Shown here: positions 1 to 7,156 of the stretch, piece after piece
Layout: the number at the start of each line of letters is the position of its first letter
Numbering within the stretch: position 1 is the first letter of the stretch
Source: an uncultured Bacilli bacterium
Lineage (GTDB): Bacteria > Bacillota_I > Bacilli_A > RF39 > UBA660
Direction of reading: 5' to 3'
Assembly: GCA_934090685.1 (NCBI GenBank)
Contig: CAKOJN010000003.1
Coordinates: 1 to 64,000 of the forward strand
DNA length: 64,000 bases
Made by a program: the position numbers and the translations under genes
Notes under the pieces: generated by a model
The model's input: the letters and a program-made list of their open reading frames with translations, nothing else
Databases searched by the model: none
What the model was told of the DNA's origin: nothing

Positions 1-140
1 ACAAAAAAACTAACTATTTCTAGTTAGCATTTATTACTCTCAGAAGTTAATTTCCGAGTTTCCTATCAATCTGGAGCGATAACAAAGGTTATTCAAAACT
101 CCTAATAGCAAAGTTGATAAACAACTAATCACTATAATTA
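1..140 (-). ncRNA. Structured RNA or leader candidate, function unknown
   Basis: The minus strand downstream of the first small gene can fold into a series of hairpins. They are 112-126 (AGTTG/CAACT); a compound stem 63-108 with CTAT/ATAG, GGAG/CTCC and ATAAC/GTTAT nested inside; 39-58 (a 7-bp stem with one G-U); and an intrinsic terminator at 3-27. The dense nested pairing followed by a terminator suggests a small RNA, or a riboswitch or leader for a gene to the left of the window. It matches no riboswitch, T-box or known RNA class I can recall. The pairing was read by eye, with no energy calculation. Confidence 0.4.
3..27 (-). terminator. Intrinsic terminator at window edge
   Basis: A 7-bp stem CTAACTA/TAGTTAG (10-16 with 21-27) is followed on the minus strand by seven U (complement of 3-9). 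It ends the structured RNA and/or the 147-413 gene, or is the expression platform of a leader. Confidence 0.7.
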
Positions 141-146
141 TAATTA

Positions 147-413
147 TTAACGTCTTCCAGTTTTTTTTGATTCCTCTAAATAACCAGCATTTGTTAATAA
201 TGTCTTTATTCCTTCAATATCTGCATATTTAATATAATATGGTACATTTTTATTGTCTGTTGCTGCTAAATCATAAGCTGAATTAAATGCTTGATAAACT
301 TTAGCTAGTGTAACTAGAGCTTTTTGATACATTGGGCTATCTTCTTTATATTTTACTAAATCTAAAGTTAGTTCTTTCATAGACATATCTAATTTTTCTA
401 ATACTTGTTCCAT
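147..413 (-). CDS. Hypothetical 88-aa protein
   Basis: A small soluble, mainly helical protein (MEQVLEKLDMSMKEL...) that I do not recognise. I chose the ATG at 413 because the sequence just upstream on the minus strand (aggagggatata) is a strong ribosome-binding site; a longer upstream start would bury that site. The C-terminus is basic (KKTGRR). It has no signal peptide, no membrane segment and no cysteine pattern. It lies downstream of two other small unknown genes and just upstream of the structured RNA, in a block that looks accessory rather than core. The reading frame is intact and probably expressed. The function is unknown. Confidence 0.55.
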   Translation of the reverse strand: MEQVLEKLDMSMKELTLDLVKYKEDSPMYQKALVTLAKVYQAFNSAYDLAATDNKNVPYYIKYADIEGIKTLLTNAGYLEESKKTGRR

Positions 414-463
414 TATATCCCTCCTAAAACCATTATAGCACATATTTCAGTAATTCACACAAT

Positions 464-952
464 TTATCTTTCAAAGTCATCTTTTTCTTTACTTAAATCT
501 AATTCTTCAATATCTTCATCTTCTAAAACATTATCTTCATACATATCATTAACAACGTCGATATATTTATCGTCTTTATCATACCAACTATGAAGTTTGC
601 TATGTAGAAATGATATTAGTTTTTCAAACTTGTCTTTCCAATATTCAAGAGTATTTTGTATATCTTGTATTTTAGATTTCAAAAATGATATTTCATTATC
701 CTTTTCTTTAATCGTATTATTTAAAGTCTTAACTCTTAAATTAAGTGCTTCATTATTCTCAGTTAGAGTTTTAATCTTATTATTCTTATCTTTTAATTGT
801 TCATGAGCAGTAACTAATGTATTAGATAAAGTTTGTATCTTATCATATTCTTTGCTTGTATTATCTACTTGATTGATAAAGTTGATAAAAGAATCCTTAT
901 CTTCTTTTGATAAAATATAATTATCTTTATAAAATGACAATACCTTATTCAA
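464..952 (-). CDS. Coiled-coil protein, possibly the C-terminal part of a MobV-type relaxase
   Basis: A 162-aa acidic protein. Residues about 25-115 form a long heptad-type coiled coil (KDKNNKIKTLTENNEAL and following). After it come an EYWKDKFEKL segment and an acidic tail ending KDDFER. This coiled coil plus EYWK..F..L plus acidic-tail layout resembles, from memory, the C-terminus of MobV/Pre plasmid-mobilisation proteins. The N-terminal relaxase domain is absent, so it would be a remnant. The start is doubtful: the frame opens with TTG at 952 and has no convincing ribosome-binding site. The preceding small gene ends 13 bases upstream. A stand-alone coiled-coil protein is the alternative. 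Confidence 0.45.
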   Translation of the reverse strand: MNKVLSFYKDNYILSKEDKDSFINFINQVDNTSKEYDKIQTLSNTLVTAHEQLKDKNNKIKTLTENNEALNLRVKTLNNTIKEKDNEISFLKSKIQDIQNTLEYWKDKFEKLISFLHSKLHSWYDKDDKYIDVVNDMYEDNVLEDEDIEELDLSKEKDDFER

Positions 953-965
953 GGAATAGTAGTAT

Positions 966-1238
966 TTATATAGTTTTTAAATAATCTTCTAATTCTGACA
1001 ATTTAATCTCATTAGATAAATTCTCAATAAATATTTCATTAGAATAATTGAAAGCAAAAAATGTTGTATTATTAATAATTATTCTATGTGGTTCAATATA
1101 AGTTAAATTAGTTTTATCAATTTTTCTTATACTACCATTAATAATAGTAGGTTTGTTATTAGTAAAATCACATATAAACTCAATTTTCTTTCTTAATGAT
1201 TCTTCTAATGATAGTTCTTCCTTAATAATATTTACCAT
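966..1238 (-). CDS. Hypothetical 90-aa protein
   Basis: An unrecognised small protein starting at an ATG with a good ribosome-binding site (aaaggatgg, about 5 bases upstream). The N-terminal 30 residues look helical. The centre is beta-rich with short charged turns (NGSIRKIDKTNLTYIEPHRI), which could be a small beta-barrel or SH3-like fold. There are no cysteines beyond one and no membrane segment. It is first in a three-gene minus-strand run with the coiled-coil protein and the 88-aa protein. It lies between them and tRNA-Gly, so it may belong to an integrated element. I assign no function. Confidence 0.5.
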   Translation of the reverse strand: MVNIIKEELSLEESLRKKIEFICDFTNNKPTIINGSIRKIDKTNLTYIEPHRIIINNTTFFAFNYSNEIFIENLSNEIKLSELEDYLKTI

Positions 1239-1282
1239 AGTTCCATCCTTTCTTTTTAGAGTAGGATAGTTTTAAATAACAC

Positions 1283-1310
1283 AAAAAAACTAATCCAAAT
1301 TGGATTAGTT
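1283..1310 (-). terminator. Terminator after tRNA-Gly
   Basis: A 10-bp stem AACTAATCCA/TGGATTAGTT (1288-1297 with 1301-1310) with a 3-base loop, followed on the minus strand by a run of seven U. It separates tRNA-Gly from the small accessory genes. A second small hairpin (CTCGAA/TTCGAG, 1322-1336) lies between it and the tRNA. Confidence 0.8.
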
Positions 1311-1347
1311 ATTTATCAAAACTCGAAAAGTTCGAGCAGATTTCAAA

Positions 1348-1422
1348 TGGAGCAAGTAATCGGAATCGAACCGACATCTTAGCCTTGGCAAGGCCACATT
1401 CTAACCGTTGAACTATACCTGC
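1348..1422 (-). tRNA. tRNA-Gly (anticodon GCC), CCA encoded
   Basis: The acceptor strands GCAGGTA and TACTTGC pair over 7 bp (one G-U), with discriminator U and an encoded CCA (1348-1350). The T-arm is GTCGG-TTCGATT-CCGAT, and the anticodon loop TTGCCAA gives anticodon GCC. Its 3' end faces the accessory-looking genes at 1-1240, which is the usual geometry for an element integrated into a tRNA gene. Confidence 0.95.
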
Positions 1423-1488
1423 GCTGCATATATATTTTATCATAATATATAAAAATATCAATATATAATTTAAAAAAAGTGAACTTTT

Positions 1489-2553
1489 CTATTCAAAGTT
1501 CACTTTTATATTTTTTATAAAATCATAATATTCACTCTTTTTATGTTTTACCATATAATATTTTAATTTAGTTATTAACAATGGCATGTTGTACACTTTA
1601 AATCTATTTATCTTTAACTCTTCACAAACTTTTTCAATTATATTTATAATAAATGTTTTATTATTTTTAATTAATAAAGAAGTGTTATATTTTTTAAGCA
1701 TTCTTTTAAGAGTAACACTATCAAATAAATGAGTATAATAGTTTTCATCATATGGTTTAAAATAATATTTTTTTCCATCTAACTTGTCTAGAAATTTTAT
1801 AGTATCATAATAACCAAGTTTCATTCTATATTCGGATACACTTTTTTCAAATGTCATTATTGAACCTAAATCTTCACTTGGAGTAATAATATTAATTTTA
1901 GTTTTAGTTGATTTATCATACTTTAATTTTTTATTCTCCCAGTTTCTTATAACATATACTTCATCGTATCCGTCTCTTAAAAACATATCTATTGGACAAT
2001 TTTGATAAATCCCACCATCTATATAATATTTATCATCTATTATTCTTTCGAATTTAAATATTGGTAAGTATGAGCTAGCAATAATATATTCAATCAATTT
2101 ACCTTGCGGAATATTTTCTTTTGTAATTTCAACCGGTTTTCTATCACTTAAATTATATGTTATTAATCCAAAATCAATTTTACTTTTTCTTAATTTGTCT
2201 TCGCTAATATTTTTTTCTAATAATTTTTTAACATTTTTATTATCAACGCCCAAGTTCTTTATAATTTTAGATATAGAACCTATTCCTTCTTTAATATCAT
2301 CTAGTTTAAATTTTTTATTCGAAATATCATTCAAAATTTTACCATCTATTCCAAATATATATTTACTGTCCATCTCAGGCCATAAATGATACAACCCTTC
2401 AAAATTACCACAGGCATACAGTGCTGCATTTATAGCCCCAATTGAAGTACCAGCAACACCATCAAAAAATATTTTTCTTTGATTTAGTGCTTTAATTGCT
2501 CCAGCTTGATAAGCTCCTTTAGCTCCTCCGCCTTCTAATGCTAATCCTCTCAT
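1489..2553 (-). CDS. Patatin-like phospholipase family protein
   Basis: A 354-aa serine hydrolase of the patatin/RssA type, expected to cleave acyl esters of phospholipids or lipids. The oxyanion-hole motif GGGAKG is at residues 8-13, and the nucleophile elbow GTSIG at 35-39 has Ser37. The catalytic Asp is in the DGG motif (Asp179), so the Ser-Asp dyad is complete. There is no signal peptide, so it is probably cytoplasmic or membrane-associated. The C-terminal 150 residues are lineage-specific and lysine-rich. It follows the PAP2 phosphatase gene by 4 bases, so the two are likely co-transcribed lipid-metabolism genes. The natural substrate cannot be read from the sequence. Confidence 0.9.
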   Translation of the reverse strand: MRGLALEGGGAKGAYQAGAIKALNQRKIFFDGVAGTSIGAINAALYACGNFEGLYHLWPEMDSKYIFGIDGKILNDISNKKFKLDDIKEGIGSISKIIKNLGVDNKNVKKLLEKNISEDKLRKSKIDFGLITYNLSDRKPVEITKENIPQGKLIEYIIASSYLPIFKFERIIDDKYYIDGGIYQNCPIDMFLRDGYDEVYVIRNWENKKLKYDKSTKTKINIITPSEDLGSIMTFEKSVSEYRMKLGYYDTIKFLDKLDGKKYYFKPYDENYYTHLFDSVTLKRMLKKYNTSLLIKNNKTFIINIIEKVCEELKINRFKVYNMPLLITKLKYYMVKHKKSEYYDFIKNIKVNFE

Positions 2554-2557
2554 AATT

Positions 2558-3181
2558 TCACCTCAACACTTTCTTTGTAACATTAAATATTATTGTTAAT
2601 ATTGGTATTGATAATATTATACCACCAATAACATCAGAAAAATAGTGAACGCCTAAATATATTCTTGACACTCCAACTAATAAAACTAACACTATAGTTA
2701 ATATAAATGTTAATATTTTAACTTTTTTATTAGACTTGTAAGTTAATAAATACCATAAAGTAATATAAAATACTATTGATGTTAATGTGTGCCCACTAGG
2801 GAAGCTAAAACTTTTAGGAATATCTATTAATGCAAAATCAGGTCTTGGTCTTTGTGTTAACATCTTTGATACAAATACTATTAATCCAGAAAATGCATAA
2901 CCTGATGCTAATATATAAAAATATGTTTTGTTTTTAATAAATAATAAAATACATACAATAATAACAATTGGTATATACCAATCACCAAAATTTGTTAATA
3001 TACTAAAAAAGTTTGTATAATAAGTATTAACTATGTAACTTACAGAACTAATGATTTTTTTATCAAATGTAATTATCATATCATAAAAACTACTATTCAT
3101 TAGTATAGATGTAATCACTATTAAAAAGATAGTTAAAAATAAATACAAAATATTTTTTTTATTAAATACATTTTTCATCAT
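2558..3181 (-). CDS. PAP2-family membrane phosphatase
   Basis: A 207-aa integral membrane protein with about six hydrophobic segments. It has the three PAP2 phosphatase motifs: KMLTQRPRP (K-x6-RP), PSGHT, and SRIYLGVHYFSD (SR-x5-H-x3-D). The family removes phosphate from lipids such as phosphatidic acid, phosphatidylglycerophosphate or undecaprenyl pyrophosphate on the outer face of the membrane. In a Gram-positive bacterium either undecaprenyl-PP recycling or phospholipid synthesis would fit. Four bases separate it from the patatin gene downstream. The start follows a weak AT-rich leader. Confidence 0.9.
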   Translation of the reverse strand: MMKNVFNKKNILYLFLTIFLIVITSILMNSSFYDMIITFDKKIISSVSYIVNTYYTNFFSILTNFGDWYIPIVIIVCILLFIKNKTYFYILASGYAFSGLIVFVSKMLTQRPRPDFALIDIPKSFSFPSGHTLTSIVFYITLWYLLTYKSNKKVKILTFILTIVLVLLVGVSRIYLGVHYFSDVIGGIILSIPILTIIFNVTKKVLR

Positions 3182-3216
3182 ATATTAATTATAGCACACT
3201 TAATTAGTTAAGTATT

Positions 3217-3251
3217 AAAAAAAAGAAAAGGTTTACTTTGTACCGTAAACC
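3217..3251 (-). terminator. Terminator of the uracil salvage operon
   Basis: A 7-bp stem GGTTTAC/GTAAACC (3230-3236 with 3245-3251) overlaps the upp stop codon. A long U-rich run follows on the minus strand (complement of 3217-3229). Confidence 0.85.
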
Positions 3252-3859
3252 CTATCTCCAGCATCTCCTAGTCCAGGAAGAATATATCCTTTTTCATTCA
3301 AGCACTCATCCATTGACGCACAGTAAATTTTAACATCAGGATGAAACTTTTTTAACGTTTTAATTCCTTCAGGGGATGCTATAATACATAAAAATTTTAT
3401 ATCCTTCACACCATCTTTTTTTAATCTGTCTATTGTTGCCACCGCACTTCCTCCAGTCGCAAGCATTGGATCAAGCACAAACACTTTTCGTTTGGATATA
3501 TTTAGTGGTACCTTATAATAATATTCAACTGGTTCTAGTGTGGATTCATTTCTATATAATCCGATATGCCCTATTTTAGCATTTGGTATAACTTTTATTA
3601 TCCCTTCAACCATACTCATGCCAGCTCTTAAAATTGGAATAAAAGCATAGTCATCATCATTTATAACTTTAGTTTTCATTTTAGTTAGTGGAGTTTCAAT
3701 AACTTTTTCATACATGGTAGCATCCTTAGTTGCCTCATAACATAAATATACGGATATTTCACTTATTAATTCTCTAAATTCTTTAGTACTTGTATTTTTA
3801 TCTCTTAATATACTTAATTTATGCGTAATCAATGGATGATTTAAAACTATTTCTTTCAT
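3233..3859 (-). CDS. upp: Uracil phosphoribosyltransferase
   Basis: A 208-aa enzyme that makes UMP from uracil and PRPP, the key step of uracil salvage. The PRPP-binding loop LDPMLATGGSA and the C-terminal uracil-binding segment PGLGDAGDR are both intact. Its length is normal for the family. Its start overlaps the end of the permease gene by one base, so uptake and conversion of uracil are encoded in one operon. Both genes lie behind the leader ORF/terminator at 5157-5266, so this gene should share any attenuation there. Confidence 0.97.
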   Translation of the reverse strand: MKEIVLNHPLITHKLSILRDKNTSTKEFRELISEISVYLCYEATKDATMYEKVIETPLTKMKTKVINDDDYAFIPILRAGMSMVEGIIKVIPNAKIGHIGLYRNESTLEPVEYYYKVPLNISKRKVFVLDPMLATGGSAVATIDRLKKDGVKDIKFLCIIASPEGIKTLKKFHPDVKIYCASMDECLNEKGYILPGLGDAGDRVYGTK

Positions 3860-5136
3860 TATTTTTTTTCCTTTATTAATAAATTTAATAATATACCTAT
3901 TATAGCAGCTAAACTCATACCAGAAATTGACAATGAAAAGTTTTTAGTAGCAATTGATATTGCCGCTCCACCTAAGCCTAACACTAACATTGAAGAGGCC
4001 ACTATAACATTTTTTATATTCTCAAAATCAACTTTATTTTGTATTAATACTTTCAAACCATTAACTGATATAAATCCATATAATAATATTGATACACCAC
4101 CAAGTACTGCTGATGGTATTGATGATATTATTGCAGTTAATTGACCTAAGAAACCAAACATGATTGCTATTAAAGCTGCAAGCCCTAAAACCCAAACAGA
4201 TGCAACTTTAGTCATTCCAACTACAGATGTATTTTCCCCATATGTAGTATTGGCAGGCCCACCTATCATACCAGCTGCAAATGTTGCAAGACCATCTCCC
4301 ATTAATGTTCTATCAAGACCTGGATCATTTAATAAATCTTTATCAATTATTTCCCCTAAAACTTTATGATCACCAATATGCTCCGCCATTGTAACAAGTG
4401 CTATTGGAACTATTGTTAATATGCTACCAAAGTTTATTGAATAGTGTACAAATGGAATATAAAATTTTGGAATTTCAATAATACCAGCAGACACTATAGG
4501 TGCATAATCAACGATTCCTAAAATCATAGACATCACATATCCAGCAATTATTCCCATTAAGAATGGTATTATTCTAAAGAAACCTTTTCCCCTAACAGCA
4601 AGTATTCCTGTTGTTAAAAATGCCGTTAATGCAACTATTATATTTTTTATAGAAACAGTGTCATTATTAAGACCTATTTCTTCTACTGCAGTTGGCGCTA
4701 ATGACAAACCTATAATCATTATCATTGGTCCTACAACTATAGGTGGTAATATTTTATTAATCCATTTTTTGCCCACTAACTTTATTATTAATGCAACCAA
4801 TACATAAGTAAGTCCAACTGCCATAATACCTGTAAATACGCTTTCTCTTCCAGCAATTGAATAACCAACTATCATAGGTGTTATAAAAGCAAATGAACTT
4901 CCTAGGTACACAGGACTTCTTCCTTTAGTACAAGCAATATATATTAATGTACCAATTCCAGATGATATTAATGCGACTGGTATTGATAATACCTCACTAC
5001 CACAACTATTATTAACTAGTATTGGTACTAATATAGTTGCTCCAAACATCGCAAAAACATGTTGTAATGATAGAATAAACCATTTTAATATAGGTGGTTT
5101 ATCATTAATATCAAGTAATAATTTTTTCTTTTTCAT
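3859..5136 (-). CDS. uraA: Uracil permease (NCS2 family)
   Basis: A 425-aa transporter with 12-14 hydrophobic segments, typical of the NCS2/nucleobase-cation symporter family. It carries the family signature region around TMAEHIGDHKVLGEII and a second conserved stretch GGPANTTYGENTSVVGMTKV. Coupling to upp (one-base overlap) supports uracil as the substrate. The start at 5136 has a strong ribosome-binding site (ggagga). The gene begins 21 bases after a strong intrinsic terminator, so full-length expression must require read-through or anti-termination. The symbol pyrP would also fit. Confidence 0.95.
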   Translation of the reverse strand: MKKKKLLLDINDKPPILKWFILSLQHVFAMFGATILVPILVNNSCGSEVLSIPVALISSGIGTLIYIACTKGRSPVYLGSSFAFITPMIVGYSIAGRESVFTGIMAVGLTYVLVALIIKLVGKKWINKILPPIVVGPMIMIIGLSLAPTAVEEIGLNNDTVSIKNIIVALTAFLTTGILAVRGKGFFRIIPFLMGIIAGYVMSMILGIVDYAPIVSAGIIEIPKFYIPFVHYSINFGSILTIVPIALVTMAEHIGDHKVLGEIIDKDLLNDPGLDRTLMGDGLATFAAGMIGGPANTTYGENTSVVGMTKVASVWVLGLAALIAIMFGFLGQLTAIISSIPSAVLGGVSILLYGFISVNGLKVLIQNKVDFENIKNVIVASSMLVLGLGGAAISIATKNFSLSISGMSLAAIIGILLNLLIKEKK

Positions 5137-5156
5137 TCTTTCCTCCTTCTTAAGGC

Positions 5157-5187
5157 AAAAAAAATCTCATCAATTAAATTGATGAGA
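5157..5187 (-). terminator. Attenuator terminator in the uracil permease leader
   Basis: A near-perfect inverted repeat (5165-5175 with 5177-5187, TCTCATCAATT/AATTGATGAGA) is followed on the minus strand by eight U. It lies between the leader ORF and the permease ribosome-binding site, so it is placed to attenuate uraA-upp. The stop codon of the leader ORF falls at the top of the hairpin. Confidence 0.85.
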
Positions 5188-5266
5188 AATGTAAAAAATC
5201 AAAACAAATATTATCAACTAAACAGCTACTTAATATAAAATTGTTATTTGTTATGATATTATTCAT
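5174..5266 (-). CDS. Putative 30-aa leader peptide of uracil permease operon
   Basis: A short frame starts with ATG at 5266, with an AAAGAGG ribosome-binding site 7 bases upstream. It encodes MNNIITNNNF... and ends in FSSI. Translation crosses a U-rich RNA stretch (UUUGUUUUGAUUUUUUAC, about 5191-5208) and the whole 5' arm of the terminator, and stops with UAA in its loop (5174-5176). A ribosome close behind RNA polymerase would therefore block the hairpin. There is no run of one amino acid, so the likely input is UTP-dependent polymerase pausing, as in E. coli pyrBI, rather than tRNA charging. No PyrR-binding motif is visible. That it is translated is an inference. Confidence 0.5.
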   Translation of the reverse strand: MNNIITNNNFILSSCLVDNICFDFLHFSSI

Positions 5267-5336
5267 ATTTTTACCTCTTTAAAAGAATATCATAAAAGAT
5301 TATATTAATCAATAGTAAATTATACTTTTTTAAATA

Positions 5337-6272
5337 TTATTTTCTTATATATATTGGAGTACCAAGTTCAATCATACTATATAATTTTTCAGCAGCACTT
5401 GTAGATATATTTACACATCCATGTGAACCATTAGTTAAGTATTCTTTCCCACCAAACTTTTTTCTCCAAGAAGCATCATGAATACCATAACTTGAGCCTA
5501 AAAAACCTATCCAATATTTTACAAATGTTTTATATTCTTTTGTCATTAAATATGTATTTCTTGCTTTCCTTATTACTTTATAATTTCCAGTAGGTGTACC
5601 ATTATTTCTACCAGTCGTAACATCTGTTTTAAATACAACTTTATTTTTTTGATAATACTCTAATGTTTGATTTTTTATTGATACTTTAACATATGTATGT
5701 TCAAACTTATTCTGTACATGTACATTTATACTATCTGATATAGTATTATTACTAGAGTCACTTACTTCATAAATAATTTTATAATTTCCTTTTTTAGATG
5801 TATCAACATTTGATGTAATTTTAACTTTACTGGTTAGATCCCCATCATAATTATCAGTAGCATTATACTCTATATCAGGTACTTTATCTCCTTCTGATAA
5901 ATATATATCTTTATCTGTATTAATTGTTAACGTTGGTTTTTTAGTATCAACAATTTTAACTGTCCTTTCAATTGTTTTTTCCACCATTATTAAACTAAGT
6001 TTATATTTAATTTTATACTCGCCTATTTTATTTTCATCAAGATTTGTTTCAATACTAACATTTTTCTCATAATTCTTTCCATTTATAAGTACAGTAAATC
6101 CATCTTCTTTATATTTATCACCATATTCTAGTGTAACTTCATCATCACCATTTAAATAAAATCCATTTGTTATATTTTTATATTCTTGTTTATATATGTA
6201 TCCAAATATAAAGGCATTTAAAGATATCAAAAAAAATATTAATATAATGTATTTAAATGTTTTACCCTTCAT
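5337..6272 (-). CDS. L,D-transpeptidase (YkuD) with Ig-like domains
   Basis: A 311-aa surface enzyme. It has an N-terminal hydrophobic anchor (residues about 7-27) and two bacterial Ig-like/DUF5011-type repeats (about 40-190, with paired YGDKYKEDGF- and EGDKVPD-type segments). A C-terminal YkuD catalytic domain carries SHGCVN with His284 and Cys286. The catalytic His and Cys are intact. The family cross-links peptidoglycan stems by 3-3 bonds or attaches proteins to the wall. The anchor and Ig spacers place the active site in the wall. It is probably transcribed separately from the uracil operon; its stop is about 70 bases from the leader ORF. Confidence 0.92.
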   Translation of the reverse strand: MKGKTFKYIILIFFLISLNAFIFGYIYKQEYKNITNGFYLNGDDEVTLEYGDKYKEDGFTVLINGKNYEKNVSIETNLDENKIGEYKIKYKLSLIMVEKTIERTVKIVDTKKPTLTINTDKDIYLSEGDKVPDIEYNATDNYDGDLTSKVKITSNVDTSKKGNYKIIYEVSDSSNNTISDSINVHVQNKFEHTYVKVSIKNQTLEYYQKNKVVFKTDVTTGRNNGTPTGNYKVIRKARNTYLMTKEYKTFVKYWIGFLGSSYGIHDASWRKKFGGKEYLTNGSHGCVNISTSAAEKLYSMIELGTPIYIRK

Positions 6273-6308
6273 ATTATTTCACCTATTATAATATAACATA
6301 TTATCATT

Positions 6309-6342
6309 AAAAAATGAAGAAAGATTACTCTTTTTCTTCATT
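6309..6342 (-). terminator. Terminator after ogg
   Basis: Inverted repeat AATGAAGAAAGA / TCTTTTTCTTCATT (6313-6324 with 6329-6342, small bulge) overlapping the ogg stop. It is followed by a short U run on the minus strand. Confidence 0.65.
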
Positions 6343-7155
6343 AATATTTCTATTATAATGGTACATATATTGTATTGCTAAACCTGTATATTCCTTAAAT
6401 TTTTCGCTTGTAAATTTCATAATATCATTATAATTATTTTTTATATTATATCTATTAGATACAAATTGTTTAACCCATGTATCTATTGGAAAAACATCTA
6501 ATCTTTTATATCCAAAAAGTAATATACATGATGCTACTTTTGGACCAATTCCTTTAACTGTTAATAACTTGTTAAAAGCAAGAGTAGTATTTAAATTATT
6601 TAAATCAATAAACTCTTCATATTTAGATAAATAATCAACTAAATACTTATTTCTAAAACCAACTTTTAATACATTGAAATCTTCTTCACTCAAATTTTTG
6701 ATTTTGTCATATGTTGGAAATAAATAATACTTTTTATTATTAAATAATATTTCTTTACCATATAACTCACATAATTTATTTATAGACGCACTTATTCTTT
6801 TAATATTATTATTTTGACTAATTATATAACTTATACACATCTCAAATGAATCTTGATTTAATATATGATATCCATGACATTTATCTATTATATCCTTGAA
6901 TTCATAATTATTTTTTAGAATTTCATTGTTTATTTTATTATAATCTCTATCTAAATCAAAATAATTAGTAATAATTTCTAATAAATTATCTTCATTACTT
7001 GATTTTACTATTAACTCATCATCAATTTGTTTAATGTTAATTACTCTATCACTTAATATATTAGTAAAACTTCCATCACTTTCTTCCACTGCTCTAAAAC
7101 AAGCACCACTCATTAAACTACTTTTTAAATCAAAATCTTTTACTTTAATTTTCAT
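6325..7155 (-). CDS. ogg: 8-oxoguanine DNA glycosylase/AP lyase (OGG1 type)
   Basis: A 276-aa base-excision repair enzyme of the HhH-GPD superfamily. The N-terminal half matches the OGG_N fold. The helix-hairpin-helix KGIGPKVASCILLFG is at about 201-215 with catalytic Lys206, followed by FPIDTWV with catalytic Asp225. The Lys marks a bifunctional glycosylase/lyase rather than AlkA, which lacks it. It would remove 8-oxoguanine opposite C. One base separates it from the LtaS-like gene, so it is probably co-transcribed with envelope genes without a functional link. Confidence 0.88.
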   Translation of the reverse strand: MKIKVKDFDLKSSLMSGACFRAVEESDGSFTNILSDRVINIKQIDDELIVKSSNEDNLLEIITNYFDLDRDYNKINNEILKNNYEFKDIIDKCHGYHILNQDSFEMCISYIISQNNNIKRISASINKLCELYGKEILFNNKKYYLFPTYDKIKNLSEEDFNVLKVGFRNKYLVDYLSKYEEFIDLNNLNTTLAFNKLLTVKGIGPKVASCILLFGYKRLDVFPIDTWVKQFVSNRYNIKNNYNDIMKFTSEKFKEYTGLAIQYMYHYNRNINEEKE

Positions 7156-7156
7156 A

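Noticed and set aside
1..140. tracrRNA of a type II CRISPR system
   Set aside because: The hairpin series is reminiscent, but there is no cas gene or repeat array in the window and no repeat to pair with.
5137..5336. PyrR-type attenuation of the uracil permease
   Set aside because: No sequence like the PyrR-binding loop (ARUCCNGNGAGGYU) is present in the leader.
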